From positions 1 through 64,000 of the forward strand of contig NZ_JAJHVV010000011.1 in NCBI RefSeq assembly GCF_023145695.1: a stretch of DNA of 64,000 nt, in the 5' to 3' direction. How positions within the stretch are numbered: the first letter of the stretch is position 1; each line of letters opens with the position of its first letter. The notes beneath the pieces were generated by a model. The model saw only the letters and a program-made list of their open reading frames with translations. It searched no databases and was not told the DNA's origin. Source of the DNA: Vibrio amylolyticus. GTDB taxonomy: Bacteria > Pseudomonadota > Gammaproteobacteria > Enterobacterales > Vibrionaceae. Shown piece after piece: positions 34,545 to 43,710 of the stretch. The position numbers and the translations under genes were made by a program.

Positions 34545-35483
34545 ATGCCCTTGATGACTTATCTTATTTTTGCTTTATTAACACTCTCACTCGTACTGCT
34601 CGACATTTGGCAAACCCGTGGTGGTCAAATCACGATAAAAAAAGCCGCTGCTTGGAGTGTCTTTTGGTTTGTTTTGGCATTTGCATTTGCAGCTTCAATC
34701 TATGTTTTCTGGGATTTTTACGCGCCTAATAGTGATTACACGGCGGAAAAAGCAACTGTCTCGTTTATTACTGGTTATCTGTTAGAGAAGTCGCTAAGCG
34801 TTGATAACTTATTTGTTTTCGCAATTATTTTTCATCAGTACCAAGTCCCTGAGCATTTGCGTCCAAGAGCGTTACTTTGGGGCGTGATTGGGGCGTTAGT
34901 GCTTCGTGCAGTGATGATTGTTGTCGGTGCTCAATTATTAGAACAGTACCACTGGTTATTGTATGTGTTTGCACTATTCCTAATTTGGACGGGGATAAAG
35001 TTAGCGCGCGAAAATGGCGATGAAGAGTTAAACCCATTACCCGAAAAATTGATCCGCAAGGTGGCTAAGGTGACCGATGATTTTCGAGAAAATGCACTGA
35101 TCGTTAAAGAGCGTGGTTGCTGGTGGGTGACACCAATGATGGTCGTGATCGGCGTGATTGCGTTTATGGACGTGATGTTCGCGTTAGACTCTATCCCCGC
35201 TATTTTTGCGGTGACAAGAGAACCGTTTTTAGTCCTTGCGGCTAACGTTTTTGCACTGTTGGGGCTTCGCTCTTTGTACTTCGTTTTACAAGGCATGATG
35301 GATAAGTTTGTCTACTTAAAACCTGCGTTGTCTTTCATCATGGTATTTATTGGTATCAAGATGATGTTAGTTGGAACAAGTTGGGAAATACCAACCGCAG
35401 TGTCGTTATTGGTGCTATTGGTCACGATGAGCGTAGCCGTTTTTGCGTCAATGCTGAAGAAAACCGTGGTGGAACAGCACTAA
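34545..35483 (+). CDS. alx: TerC/Alx family manganese-homeostasis membrane protein
   Basis: This protein has 312 residues from ATG 34545 with GGAGG just upstream; the longer frame from 34467 lacks such a site. It has seven to nine membrane helices and the TerC motifs EKSLSVDNLFVFAIIF and FALDSIPAIFA, whose acidic residues are thought to handle metal ions. Alx exports manganese in E. coli, and a yybP-ykoY riboswitch controls it there as here. The leader is about 250 bases long. Confidence 0.92.
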   Translation: MPLMTYLIFALLTLSLVLLDIWQTRGGQITIKKAAAWSVFWFVLAFAFAASIYVFWDFYAPNSDYTAEKATVSFITGYLLEKSLSVDNLFVFAIIFHQYQVPEHLRPRALLWGVIGALVLRAVMIVVGAQLLEQYHWLLYVFALFLIWTGIKLARENGDEELNPLPEKLIRKVAKVTDDFRENALIVKERGCWWVTPMMVVIGVIAFMDVMFALDSIPAIFAVTREPFLVLAANVFALLGLRSLYFVLQGMMDKFVYLKPALSFIMVFIGIKMMLVGTSWEIPTAVSLLVLLVTMSVAVFASMLKKTVVEQH

Positions 35484-35497
35484 TATTACCGTTGTCA

Positions 35498-35524
35498 TGG
35501 GGCTTTATTGAACATAAGGCCCCA
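35498..35524 (+). terminator. stem-loop after alx
   Basis: TGGGGCTTTAT and ATAAGGCCCCA form an eleven-base stem with one G-T pair and a five-base loop. It lacks a clear T run, so it is either a weak terminator or an mRNA end-protecting hairpin. Confidence 0.6.
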
Positions 35525-35676
35525 AATACGTAACACTGCTTTTATGTGAGATCTAACGTGACGGTATTACAGAGAATGGCGTTGCAATTAGGCTAGGCGA
35601 ATCTCTTGAAAGTAGCTAGTATGAACGAAACACAACATCTTTGAGCTGGAAGCTTAGAAACAGATAAGGAACACTC

Positions 35677-36153
35677 ATGAAGAGTAAGACATGGATTGTA
35701 TTGGTCATTTCCCATCTCGGCATTGGAGCATTTGGTTTTGCGCTCGGAATCTATATGCTGCCCATCTTAATAGCCCCATCGGCTCCGACGGCATCAGAAA
35801 TAACGAGCATGTCGTCTGGTTCACTGTATTCAGCACAATTTGAGCGTAATAGACAGGACAGTGACCGATTTCATTGGGGTGAAGGTAAGCTCTCTATTGG
35901 AGCGGAACACATCACTTTTGAAGGTGAGTTAGCGCCAGGTCCAGATTACAAATTGTACCTATCAAATGTCTTTGTTGAAACCGAAGCGGATTTTGAACGT
36001 TTGAAGTCAACCATGATGTATGTCGGGGACATCAAAACATTCGACAACTTCGTCGTTGATGTACCGCTAGAGGTTGATCCTTCAAAATATAGTACGGCCA
36101 TTGTGTGGTGCGAAACCTTTGGTGAGTTTATTACTTCGGCTCAGTATCAGTAA
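35677..36153 (+). CDS. DM13 domain protein
   Basis: This 158-residue protein has an N-terminal membrane anchor (about residues 7-30) and a DM13 domain. The domain's conserved elements SGSLYSAQF, GPDYKLYLSN and the single Cys in IVWCETFGEFI are present. DM13 is a proposed redox domain in which this cysteine is functional. It would face the periplasm. Shine-Dalgarno AAGGA is upstream. The gene stands between alx and a GNAT gene on the same strand. Confidence 0.88.
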   Translation: MKSKTWIVLVISHLGIGAFGFALGIYMLPILIAPSAPTASEITSMSSGSLYSAQFERNRQDSDRFHWGEGKLSIGAEHITFEGELAPGPDYKLYLSNVFVETEADFERLKSTMMYVGDIKTFDNFVVDVPLEVDPSKYSTAIVWCETFGEFITSAQYQ

Positions 36154-36191
36154 CTCTGTTTGGCAATGAAATAAGAAGAATAGAAGATCGT

Positions 36192-36686
36192 ATGGAACAT
36201 ATTATTAGATGCTTAGAAAATACCGATACATCAGATTTGGCCGAAATATACAGTTTTCAATCCGTTACTCAAAATACCTCTCAAGTTCCTTTCCTAAGTT
36301 CAGAGAAAGTGGCTTCCCTGTTTAGTAACCCAGATCATTACACACTTGTCGCGGAATATGATTCAAAGGTCATTGGTCATGTTACTTTGTTTATGACGAC
36401 GAAAGTTCGAGACAGACACTGCTCAGGTGTGGGGATTGCTATTCACCCTGATTTTCATGGTAAGGGGGTCGGTAAGTCGTTAATGATAAAAGCCATTGAA
36501 CAAGCGGATAATTGGCTCAACCTCGTGCGATTAGAGTTAGAGGTTCATTGTGATAACCCAACAGCGGTCGCGCTTTATGAAAAACTAGGATTTGAGCATG
36601 AAGGAACAAAAAGGTTAAGTACCTTCAAGCATGGTAAGTATTCAGACATGTTTGTTATGTCGAGAATTGCGCCAAACTTTCGATAA
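36192..36686 (+). CDS. GNAT family N-acetyltransferase (YhhY-like)
   Basis: This 164-residue protein has the GNAT fold. Motif A, with the acetyl-CoA pyrophosphate loop, reads IHPDFHGKGVGKSLM, and the motif B region is NPTAVALYEKLGFEHEGT. The pattern closely resembles E. coli YhhY, an amino-acid N-acetyltransferase. The gene lies 38 bases behind the DM13 gene and may share its transcript. Confidence 0.88.
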   Translation: MEHIIRCLENTDTSDLAEIYSFQSVTQNTSQVPFLSSEKVASLFSNPDHYTLVAEYDSKVIGHVTLFMTTKVRDRHCSGVGIAIHPDFHGKGVGKSLMIKAIEQADNWLNLVRLELEVHCDNPTAVALYEKLGFEHEGTKRLSTFKHGKYSDMFVMSRIAPNFR

Positions 36687-36734
36687 TGCTGATCTTCAAT
36701 GGTATCCGTTAATAGCGCCACGGAAGGAGAAGAT

Positions 36735-37046
36735 ATGGAGAAGCTAAGAGATCTGCAAGGACTCGGTCCTAAATCTGAAGCTATGTTAATTGATGCGGGT
36801 ATAGACTCAGTTGCGATGTTAAAAGAGAAAGGTGCGATAAGATCGTTTATCCAAGTAAAAAAGCATGGCGCTATTAACCCAAGTTTAAATTTATTGTACG
36901 CCTTAGTGGGGGCTTTAGAAGGTACACATTGGCTGCATATCGTAAAGCGACGGAAAGTGGATTTAATTATGCAGCTCGAAGGCTATGAAGAGCTAGAAGC
37001 ATTGTTTGAATCGTATGAAGAGCCGTTAGATCTCAATAACGATTAG
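36735..37046 (+). CDS. TfoX C-terminal domain protein
   Basis: This protein has 103 residues from ATG 36735 with GGAGAAG upstream; the open frame extends to 36699. It consists only of a TfoX_C domain: a helix-hairpin-helix-like start (LRDLQGLGPKSEAMLIDAGIDSVAMLKEKGA) and the NLLYALVGALEGTHW segment. Full-length TfoX/Sxy proteins activate competence genes with CRP. The N-terminal domain is missing here, so the same role cannot be assumed. Confidence 0.87.
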   Translation: MEKLRDLQGLGPKSEAMLIDAGIDSVAMLKEKGAIRSFIQVKKHGAINPSLNLLYALVGALEGTHWLHIVKRRKVDLIMQLEGYEELEALFESYEEPLDLNND

Positions 37047-37059
37047 CGATACTAATTGA

Positions 37060-37752
37060 TTAAGCGCTATACCGACTGATCAAGCGTTTCATTTCTGAGC
37101 TGTTGAGTGTTTTAGGAGATTCACCACTGTGGTCAAAGAGTTCGCATAGCATTGCTTTCGCCACTTTATCCGCTTTAATGGGGATATACTTCGCTAAAGG
37201 ACCAACCATAAAAGGCGCTAAAACTTTAAAGATATACTCGATGACAACTTCATTATTTCGAGTTTCTTCTCGTAGCCCAGTTAAAGGGCCGGGGCGTGCA
37301 AAAACAACCTTTTCAAACTCCATTCCACTTATGGTTTCTTCCATTCTTCCTTTGCACTTTAAGTAATGAGACAAAGAGTACGAAGAGGCACCAATACTTG
37401 ACACAACCGCGATCTTTTTAACGCCTAATGTTTTCATTGAGCTCGCTACGTCACAAACAAGCTGATAATCCACGTGTTCTAGCTTTTCTTTGCTACCGGC
37501 TTGTTTCAGTGTGGTTCCTAGGCAGATGACACCGATCTCTGGGGTTGGATTCTCATTATTCCATTCGACTATGTTGAGTTCGTTGTCTTGTATTTGCTCG
37601 AGTTTAGAGTGAAAGAATGGCAATTCTTTACGTGTTAGGGCATAGACACGACTAATGGTGTCATCTTCGAGTACTTGCTTAAGTACCTCTGTACCAACAA
37701 GCCCAGATGCTCCAGCTAGAATAACGACTGTGTTATCACCTAAAGTGCTCAT
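37060..37752 (-). CDS. NAD(P)-binding oxidoreductase, atypical SDR (YbjT/HTATIP2-like)
   Basis: This protein has 230 residues from ATG 37752; a longer frame reaches 37848. The Rossmann nucleotide motif GASGLVGTEVL is at the N-terminus. SSIGASSYSLSHYLKCKGRMEE follows, with the YxxxK pair of the SDR site. It resembles NmrA/HTATIP2-like proteins of proteobacteria. The substrate is unknown. It is convergent with the TfoX_C gene. Confidence 0.85.
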   Translation of the reverse strand: MSTLGDNTVVILAGASGLVGTEVLKQVLEDDTISRVYALTRKELPFFHSKLEQIQDNELNIVEWNNENPTPEIGVICLGTTLKQAGSKEKLEHVDYQLVCDVASSMKTLGVKKIAVVSSIGASSYSLSHYLKCKGRMEETISGMEFEKVVFARPGPLTGLREETRNNEVVIEYIFKVLAPFMVGPLAKYIPIKADKVAKAMLCELFDHSGESPKTLNSSEMKRLISRYSA

Positions 37753-37908
37753 GCCATTGCTTCCTAAAATCATAAACGTATTACGTATCGACAAATCAAC
37801 TCGAAATATATACAAACCTACTTCGGGGTTCTGTGACCCATTAACCAAAGTGTTTAATTCGTTAACTGGTCGTCTCCTTTTTTAGTAGAGTGCGAGTGAG
37901 ATAGTAAA

Positions 37909-37931
37909 TCAGCCTCATTAAATGAGGCTGA
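37909..37931 (-). terminator. stem-loop downstream of the 34-codon small gene
   Basis: TCAGCCTCATT and AATGAGGCTGA form perfect eleven-base arms, followed on the minus strand by TTTACT. It lies about 40 bases behind the small gene at 37970-38074 and probably ends its transcript. Confidence 0.6.
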
Positions 37932-37969
37932 CAATGGAAAAACAATGACAATTTTCTCAGTGTTATTCG

Positions 37970-38074
37970 TTAAATTAGTGATAATGGGACTTTGTTTGTC
38001 CCCTTAGTTTGAGTGCGTGTGTTGGATTTCTGCTTTTTCGCTTTTCTAGTTGGGGATTTTTGATTAGCAAACAT
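37970..38074 (-). CDS. small basic protein, 34 residues
   Basis: This 34-residue protein begins MFANQKSPTRKAKKQK and is very rich in Lys, Arg, Thr and Gln. It has no membrane segment. A perfect AAGGAG ribosome binding site lies six bases before the ATG, and a hairpin follows the stop, which together argue for a real gene. It could be a nucleic-acid- or ribosome-associated peptide because of its charge. No family is recognised. It sits in a stretch of nearly 700 bases otherwise without genes, between the SDR gene and cobT. Confidence 0.6.
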   Translation of the reverse strand: MFANQKSPTRKAKKQKSNTRTQTKGTNKVPLSLI

Positions 38075-38441
38075 CTCGACTCCTTGCTTATCTTTATTAT
38101 GTAAGTCCAGCTCTACAGTTATAGTAAACACGGTGTTCTAGATTACTATCTTCACAAATATACCTGCATCCTTCGTGCCAACATTAATGGGAAATCACGC
38201 CAAAATTATAGCGTTTATAAAGGGTAGGTGATAAATCTATCAATATCCATTTCAGGTTGATTTTCATTATGAGAATCGCTTAGAGATAAGATCGTTAATC
38301 GACGTGTTTGAATGATAGTTAAGTGTTTGATTTCGGGTTAAACTAGGAAACCCTATACACGGACGTGTTTTAACAAACGATAGACTTATAGGTATGCCCT
38401 ATAAAGTTAGCGTCCTCAATGAAATGAGAATGTTCCCCATC

Positions 38442-39470
38442 ATGTTAAATCGTGAGTTTTCAGCAGCAATTCAACAGCGTATCGACCAAAAAACCAAGCC
38501 GTTAGGTGCGCTAGGACAGTTAGAAGCCCTTGCTCATCAATTGGCGCTGATTCAAAGCCAAAATCTAAACGCATTTACGAATTCCATTGTAATTAATAAG
38601 CCTACCGTCGTGGTGTTTGCCGGAGATCATGGTATTGCCGACGAAGGGGTCAGTATTGCTCCTAGCGCTGTTACTCAGCAGATGGTCTTGAATTTTCTAG
38701 CTGGTGGAGCTGCTATTAACTGTTTTTGTCGGGCGAATAATGTTGAATTAAAGGTTGTTGATACAGGCATCCTGTTACCTGTGGAAGGTCAGTATCAAGA
38801 CTTGGTTGTTCAAAGACTGGGGAATAGAACTCATAACTTCGCTGAACAAGCGGCGATGTTGGAAGAAACGGTCGTTGAAGGGATCAAACTAGGTAACAAG
38901 CTTGTCACTGAAATCATTTCTCAAGGTTGTAACGTCGTGATGTTTGGTGAGATGGGGATCGGTAACACCAGTAGCGCTTCCGCTATATTGGCAGCACTGA
39001 CAAATCAGAATATTGATGACTCTGTCGGTTTAGGCACGGGTATTACTCAAGAGCAACGCCTAAAGAAAGTTGAACTTGTATCAAAAGGCGTTAAGCGATG
39101 CCAATCTCAAGAGCCAATCAAGGTTCTGTCTGAACTTGGTGGGTATGAGATTGTTCAGATGGTGGGAGGCTTTCTTGCAGCATGCGAACAAAAAACGCCG
39201 GTTCTAGTTGATGGCTTTATTGTCAGCGTAGCGGCATTGGCTGCTGTGATGATAGAACCACAATGTCGTGAGTATATGATTTTTGCTCATCAGTCTAAAG
39301 AGGCTCCTCATCAATCGGTTCTTAAAGCGTTGGATGCGGAACCATTACTGGATCTTTCATTGCGTTTAGGGGAAGGAACTGGTGCTGTGCTGGCGATGCC
39401 GTTATTAAGAGCGGCGGCAGAATTTTATAATAACATGGCCAGTTTTGAAGATGCTGGAGTGACCGTTTAA
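38442..39470 (+). CDS. cobT: nicotinate-nucleotide-dimethylbenzimidazole phosphoribosyltransferase
   Basis: This protein has 342 residues from ATG 38442, the start that matches Vibrio homologues as recalled; the frame is open from 38394 and no site has a clear Shine-Dalgarno sequence. Typical motifs are KTKPLGALGQLE, FAGDHGIADEGVS, GEMGIGNTSSAS and the C-terminal LGEGTGAVLAMPL. It makes alpha-ribazole phosphate for the lower ligand of cobalamin. The stop overlaps cobS by one base. No cobalamin riboswitch is seen upstream. Confidence 0.95.
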   Translation: MLNREFSAAIQQRIDQKTKPLGALGQLEALAHQLALIQSQNLNAFTNSIVINKPTVVVFAGDHGIADEGVSIAPSAVTQQMVLNFLAGGAAINCFCRANNVELKVVDTGILLPVEGQYQDLVVQRLGNRTHNFAEQAAMLEETVVEGIKLGNKLVTEIISQGCNVVMFGEMGIGNTSSASAILAALTNQNIDDSVGLGTGITQEQRLKKVELVSKGVKRCQSQEPIKVLSELGGYEIVQMVGGFLAACEQKTPVLVDGFIVSVAALAAVMIEPQCREYMIFAHQSKEAPHQSVLKALDAEPLLDLSLRLGEGTGAVLAMPLLRAAAEFYNNMASFEDAGVTV

Positions 39471-40318
39471 TGGTCTCAAGGCTTAGGTATCAGCTAGAAC
39501 TGTTTTGGTTAGCGTTGAGTTTTTTTTCACGGCTCCCAATCCCTAAATCTACGCCTTACAATGATGAGCGTATGAACCGATCAGGGCGTTATTTCGCCGT
39601 AGTTGGTGCATTACTTGGTGGGCTCTGTGGTTTAGTGTATTGGTTGGTAAGTATGCTTCTTCCATCTGAAGTTGCCATATTTATTACGATGGTGTTCAGT
39701 TTACTTCTCACGGGCGCATTTCATGAAGATGGGCTTGCTGATATGGCGGATGGCATTGGCGGAGGTATGACTCAAGAACGCCGATTAACCATAATGAAAG
39801 ACAGTAGAATCGGCACTTATGGGGCATCTGCTCTGGCAATGGCGCTACTTGGTAAATTTATTTTACTTAGTTTTATCGCTAACACGGCAGGCAACCAATA
39901 TCAGTTTTTAGGTGCCACTGGAACAGCGACAATACCAACAGTCGCGTTAACTCTTATCATTGCCTATACCATTAGTCGCACGTTGGCTGCGTCATTGATC
40001 TACGATATGCCTTACGTTACGGAAGAATCTAACAGCAAAAGCAAGCCACTCGCTCAAAAACAGACAACGGGAGAACTTATTTTCCTAGTGTTCTGCTCTG
40101 TAATTGTAGGGTTAATGCTTTCTCCTATAGCTTTTATAACGGTAACCGTTGTTCTCATTGTTTTTCGTTTCTTCTTTAAGCAGTGGTTGATTTCGCGTAT
40201 TGGCGGGTTCACGGGAGACTGTTTAGGAGCAGCGCAGCAGCTTAGTGAGTTGCTCATCTATTTAATATTGGTTGGCTTTATCCATAACAACATGTCGTTG
40301 TTCGGGGGATGGTTATGA
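39470..40318 (+). CDS. cobS: adenosylcobinamide-GDP ribazoletransferase (cobalamin synthase)
   Basis: This 282-residue integral membrane protein joins adenosylcobinamide-GDP with alpha-ribazole. The signature FHEDGLADMADGIGGG carries the acidic metal-binding residues, KDSRIGTYGA follows, and TGDCLGAAQQLSEL is near the C-terminus. Several membrane helices are visible. It overlaps cobT by one base and cobU by four, so the three are translationally coupled. Confidence 0.96.
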   Translation: MVSRLRYQLELFWLALSFFSRLPIPKSTPYNDERMNRSGRYFAVVGALLGGLCGLVYWLVSMLLPSEVAIFITMVFSLLLTGAFHEDGLADMADGIGGGMTQERRLTIMKDSRIGTYGASALAMALLGKFILLSFIANTAGNQYQFLGATGTATIPTVALTLIIAYTISRTLAASLIYDMPYVTEESNSKSKPLAQKQTTGELIFLVFCSVIVGLMLSPIAFITVTVVLIVFRFFFKQWLISRIGGFTGDCLGAAQQLSELLIYLILVGFIHNNMSLFGGWL

Positions 40319-40860
40319 GTGTTCATCTCATTTTAGGTGGTGCGCGATCAGGAAAATCTAGTCATGCAGAACGCGTGGCTAAAGCGCATTACCTGGAATC
40401 CCAATACATCAATAAATCCTTGCATTACATCGCAACCGCTCAAGCCTTTGATGATGAAATGACAGCTCGGATTAAGCATCATAAAGAGCAAAGGGGCGAT
40501 CAATGGGAAGAGCATGAAGTACCATTGGCATTGGCTTCCGCTCTAAAGGAGTTCGGTTCCAGTGATGTAGTTTTAATCGACTGCTTAACTTTATGGCTGA
40601 ATAATGTCATCTATCACCTAGGTGACAATGTCACTGATGAACAGATTCAACAACATATCACTGTGCTAGTCGATGCACTAGCAAAAACAGAGGCGACGGT
40701 TTTACTTGTCTCAAACGAAGTAGGGCTAGGGGTTGTCCCTTTAGGTGAAGTGTCACGTCTGTTTGTTGATCATGCGGGTTGGATGAATCAAAAAATCGCC
40801 ACGATAGCATCAAAAGTGGAGCTTATTGCGGCAGGGTTGCCTTTGCAATTAAAGTCATAA
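40315..40860 (+). CDS. cobU: adenosylcobinamide kinase / adenosylcobinamide-phosphate guanylyltransferase
   Basis: This protein has 181 residues from ATG 40315, which overlaps the cobS stop as ATGA. The P-loop GGARSGKSSHAE is at the N-terminus, with IDCLTLWLNNV and the C-terminal VSNEVGLGVVP motif. It phosphorylates cobinamide and adds GMP. The stop codon lies within the first unit of a tandem repeat that continues into the gap. Confidence 0.96.
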   Translation: MSVHLILGGARSGKSSHAERVAKAHYLESQYINKSLHYIATAQAFDDEMTARIKHHKEQRGDQWEEHEVPLALASALKEFGSSDVVLIDCLTLWLNNVIYHLGDNVTDEQIQQHITVLVDALAKTEATVLLVSNEVGLGVVPLGEVSRLFVDHAGWMNQKIATIASKVELIAAGLPLQLKS

Positions 40861-40921
40861 ATAGCAATTAAAACCATAAACAGCCATTAAAGCGATAAAC
40901 CTGCAATTGAAACCACAGCAG
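40845..40921 (+). repeat. four imperfect 19- to 20-base tandem repeats at the cobU 3' end
   Basis: Units begin at 40845, 40864, 40883 and 40903 and read, for example, GCAATTAAAGTCATAAATA and GCAATTAAAACCATAAACA. The first unit contains the cobU stop codon, which suggests that the spacer before cobC arose by duplication of the gene end. Confidence 0.65.
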
Positions 40922-40955
40922 GTTAATCAAAGCATCGAATATTGAAGGTACAAGA

Positions 40956-41579
40956 ATGGGTGATCGCGAAAATCAATCGTACAACATCTACTTATTGCGT
41001 CACGGGAAAACGTTAGGACCTGCAGCGCTTAACGGAAAAACGAATGTCGAAGTTGCCGAGGAAACGCAGCAAGCGATCATTGAGACACTCTATCAAGACG
41101 GCATAACGTTTTCTCATGTTGTGAGTTCGCCGCTGATTCGATGTTGCGATTTAGCAAACAAGTTAGTGGAACAAGACCAAAGCCTAACGTTAAAAATTGA
41201 GTCTAAGTTTCAAGAATTGGATTTTGGTGATTTCGACGGGCGGACATTTGATGAACTTCAACCACACTGGGAACAGTTAGAGTCATTTTGGCGTGATCCC
41301 GCAAGCCATACGTTACCTAATGCTGAGTCATTACAAGCGTGCTATTCACGTGTCAGTGAAGGCTGGAGCAACTTAATCGAGCAATCAACGCACGACACAC
41401 TGGTTATCTGCCACGGTGGTACCATCCGTTTAATCTTGGCTAAACTACTTGGTATAGATTGGAAAAATCCAAATTGGTATTCAACACTGAATATCGCCAA
41501 TCAATCGGTCACTCAAATAAAGATTCTAAAGCAGTATCAAAATAAACCGCATATACAAATGATCGGTAAGCCACTTTAA
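40956..41579 (+). CDS. cobC: alpha-ribazole phosphatase / histidine phosphatase family protein
   Basis: This 207-residue phosphoglycerate-mutase-like phosphatase has the catalytic LLRHGKT near residue 15, SSPLIRCCDLA, the acid-base region ELDFGDFDG and the second His in VICHGG. Its place behind cobTSU indicates CobC, which removes phosphate from alpha-ribazole phosphate or adenosylcobalamin phosphate. It follows the tandem repeats and probably belongs to the same transcript. Confidence 0.9.
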   Translation: MGDRENQSYNIYLLRHGKTLGPAALNGKTNVEVAEETQQAIIETLYQDGITFSHVVSSPLIRCCDLANKLVEQDQSLTLKIESKFQELDFGDFDGRTFDELQPHWEQLESFWRDPASHTLPNAESLQACYSRVSEGWSNLIEQSTHDTLVICHGGTIRLILAKLLGIDWKNPNWYSTLNIANQSVTQIKILKQYQNKPHIQMIGKPL

Positions 41580-41642
41580 TTATAAAAAACACCATTTAAG
41601 CGCCTTAGTAACCTCTCGCGACTATGGCTATAAGGAAAGAAT

Positions 41643-43460
41643 ATGACAGCACCTAGTTGGAATTTATCGATTGCATATAACGGCTTAAACGATCCGAAAA
41701 TAGAACAAGATATTGAGTTAATTAAGCAGTGCATTAGCGCACTGAATATTAATGTTGAACATCGTAACCAAGTGTCTGTGATGCAAAATGCACTGCAAAC
41801 GTCTGAGGCTGCGGGAACACTTATGGCCACCATCAATACGTTTGCTACTTGCCATGCGTCAGTTGACTCATCAGACGAAGATGCAAAGGCAATGATGGGT
41901 CGAATTGCAAAGCTTAGTTCGGAATTGAGCCAGGCATTTGCCCCTTACAGTGACACATTAACCCATAAAGATGAGCAATACATTGAGCAAGTACTAGACC
42001 ACGAAAGTGGTGATGTCGCAGGGCAGTCATTTCAATTACGTTGTTTAAGAGGCTTAGCAGACACCAAACTGTCGGTGGTAGAAGAGCAACTATTAACGGC
42101 GATGGAAGTGGATGGTAAAGACGCTTGGGGACGACTCTATGACAACATTACTGGTACGCTAGAAGTAGTGCTTGAGCACTCCGATGGCGCAACCGAAGTG
42201 ATGGGCTTTTCACAAGCGGCGAGCGTGCTCTATGGCAGTGATTTTGAATTACAACCGATTGCTTGGAAAGCGATACAAAAAGCCATGGAGCAGAACAAAG
42301 AGAGTTTCGCTTCAATATTAAATGCATTAGCAGGCTGGCGTTTAACTGAGATAGCAAAGCGTTCAACTAAGCGTGATGTTCACTTTTTAGAGCCGAGCCT
42401 GCACGATAGCCGCATTACCTCAACGACACTGGACGCGATGATGGATGTCGCAAAGTCTAATCGTCACATCGGCCAAAAAGCAGGAAGCCTAATGGCTCAG
42501 GTTTATCAACTTGATGAAATGAAGCCGTGGAACCATATGGCGGCAATGCCAGCACTGAACGCGGAAGAGAATAGCACAACAGAGCTTTATGCATTTGATG
42601 ACGCGATAACGATCATTCGAGAGGCCTTTGCGACCGTTGATGATGAAATGGCGGATTTTGTCGATGTGATGGTAGAAAACGGTTGGATTGATGCAGCACC
42701 TGGCAAGCAACGTCGTTTAGGCGCTTACTGTACTAAGTTAGCTGCAACACGATCACCGCTCGTCTTTATGACATGGGGGGGAAGTCGATCTGATTTGTTG
42801 ACCTTAGCTCATGAGCTTGGTCACGCCTTCCATAACTGGGTTATGAGAGACATGCCACTGTGTCAAACTCGTTATCCTATGACGTTAGCAGAAACCGCGT
42901 CTATCTTTGCTGAAAATATTGTTCGAGACCATTTGCTGAATAAGGCTGAAGTGAATAGTGAAAAATTGGAAATGCTTTGGGAAGAGCTGTCATCATGCTT
43001 CGCATTGATGGTTAATATTCCAGTTCGGTTCGAATTTGAAAAGGCATTTTATCAAGCGCGTAAAGATGGAGAGTTATCCGCAAATCAGCTTTGTGAACTG
43101 ATGAGCAAGCATTGGGCCGAGTGGTATGGCGAGTCAATGTCCAACTCTGATCCTTACTTTTGGGCAAGTAAGCTTCACTTTAGTATCTCGGAAGTGAGTT
43201 TCTATAACTACCCTTACTTATTCGGGTTCTTGTTCAGTAAAGGGGTTTACGCCCAAAGAGAACGCAAAGGAGCTAGCTTCTATCAAGATTACATTTCCTT
43301 ACTTCGTGATACGGGGTCTATGACCGCAGAAGAAGTGGTTGAGAAGCATTTAGGAATGGATCTTTCTAAAGCAGATTTTTGGCAGCAGAGTGTTGATCTC
43401 GTCAAAGATAAAGTGGATGAATTTGAACGATTAATGAACCAGATTGAATCGAAGAAATAA
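41643..43460 (+). CDS. M3 family oligoendopeptidase (PepF-like)
   Basis: This 605-residue cytoplasmic zinc metallopeptidase has HEXXH as H390-E391-L-G-H394 in LAHELGHAFHNW. The downstream Glu ligand lies in the ETASIFAEN region. The helical N-terminal half matches PepF/M3B enzymes, which cut peptides of about 6-20 residues. Shine-Dalgarno AAGGAAAG precedes the ATG. It probably has a housekeeping role. No gene, operator or stable hairpin is seen in the 250 bases that follow. Confidence 0.92.
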   Translation: MTAPSWNLSIAYNGLNDPKIEQDIELIKQCISALNINVEHRNQVSVMQNALQTSEAAGTLMATINTFATCHASVDSSDEDAKAMMGRIAKLSSELSQAFAPYSDTLTHKDEQYIEQVLDHESGDVAGQSFQLRCLRGLADTKLSVVEEQLLTAMEVDGKDAWGRLYDNITGTLEVVLEHSDGATEVMGFSQAASVLYGSDFELQPIAWKAIQKAMEQNKESFASILNALAGWRLTEIAKRSTKRDVHFLEPSLHDSRITSTTLDAMMDVAKSNRHIGQKAGSLMAQVYQLDEMKPWNHMAAMPALNAEENSTTELYAFDDAITIIREAFATVDDEMADFVDVMVENGWIDAAPGKQRRLGAYCTKLAATRSPLVFMTWGGSRSDLLTLAHELGHAFHNWVMRDMPLCQTRYPMTLAETASIFAENIVRDHLLNKAEVNSEKLEMLWEELSSCFALMVNIPVRFEFEKAFYQARKDGELSANQLCELMSKHWAEWYGESMSNSDPYFWASKLHFSISEVSFYNYPYLFGFLFSKGVYAQRERKGASFYQDYISLLRDTGSMTAEEVVEKHLGMDLSKADFWQQSVDLVKDKVDEFERLMNQIESKK

Positions 43461-43710
43461 CGTCATATTTGCTTTCATAAAAGTGTTATATAAACCTGAA
43501 ATTAGTGTGGGTTAATGTAAACTAAGTCGTTGTTATATTTATTATAGGCAGTGTGTTGCACCTATATAGATGACGTGAAATTATCTATTAAGTGAATGCA
43601 TTGCCATTTTTGCGATTTGTAATCAGGTTTCTGTTAATAAGTGGGATCCTATCAACATAATTTGCGTGTTCAATTCATTACCATACCGCTGTGAAATAAA
43701 GGAGTAACAC

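Noticed and set aside
34931..35296. 121-codon open frame on the minus strand
   Set aside because: It is antisense to the alx-like gene, whose membrane helices and motifs are clear.
38260..38282. Fur-box-like GATTTTCATTATGAGAATC before cobT
   Set aside because: The match to the Fur consensus is partial, and a cobT gene is not a typical iron-regulated target.
38075..38441. Cobalamin riboswitch before cobT
   Set aside because: No B12-box-like GCCACTG or related conserved core could be found in the leader, nor before btuC.
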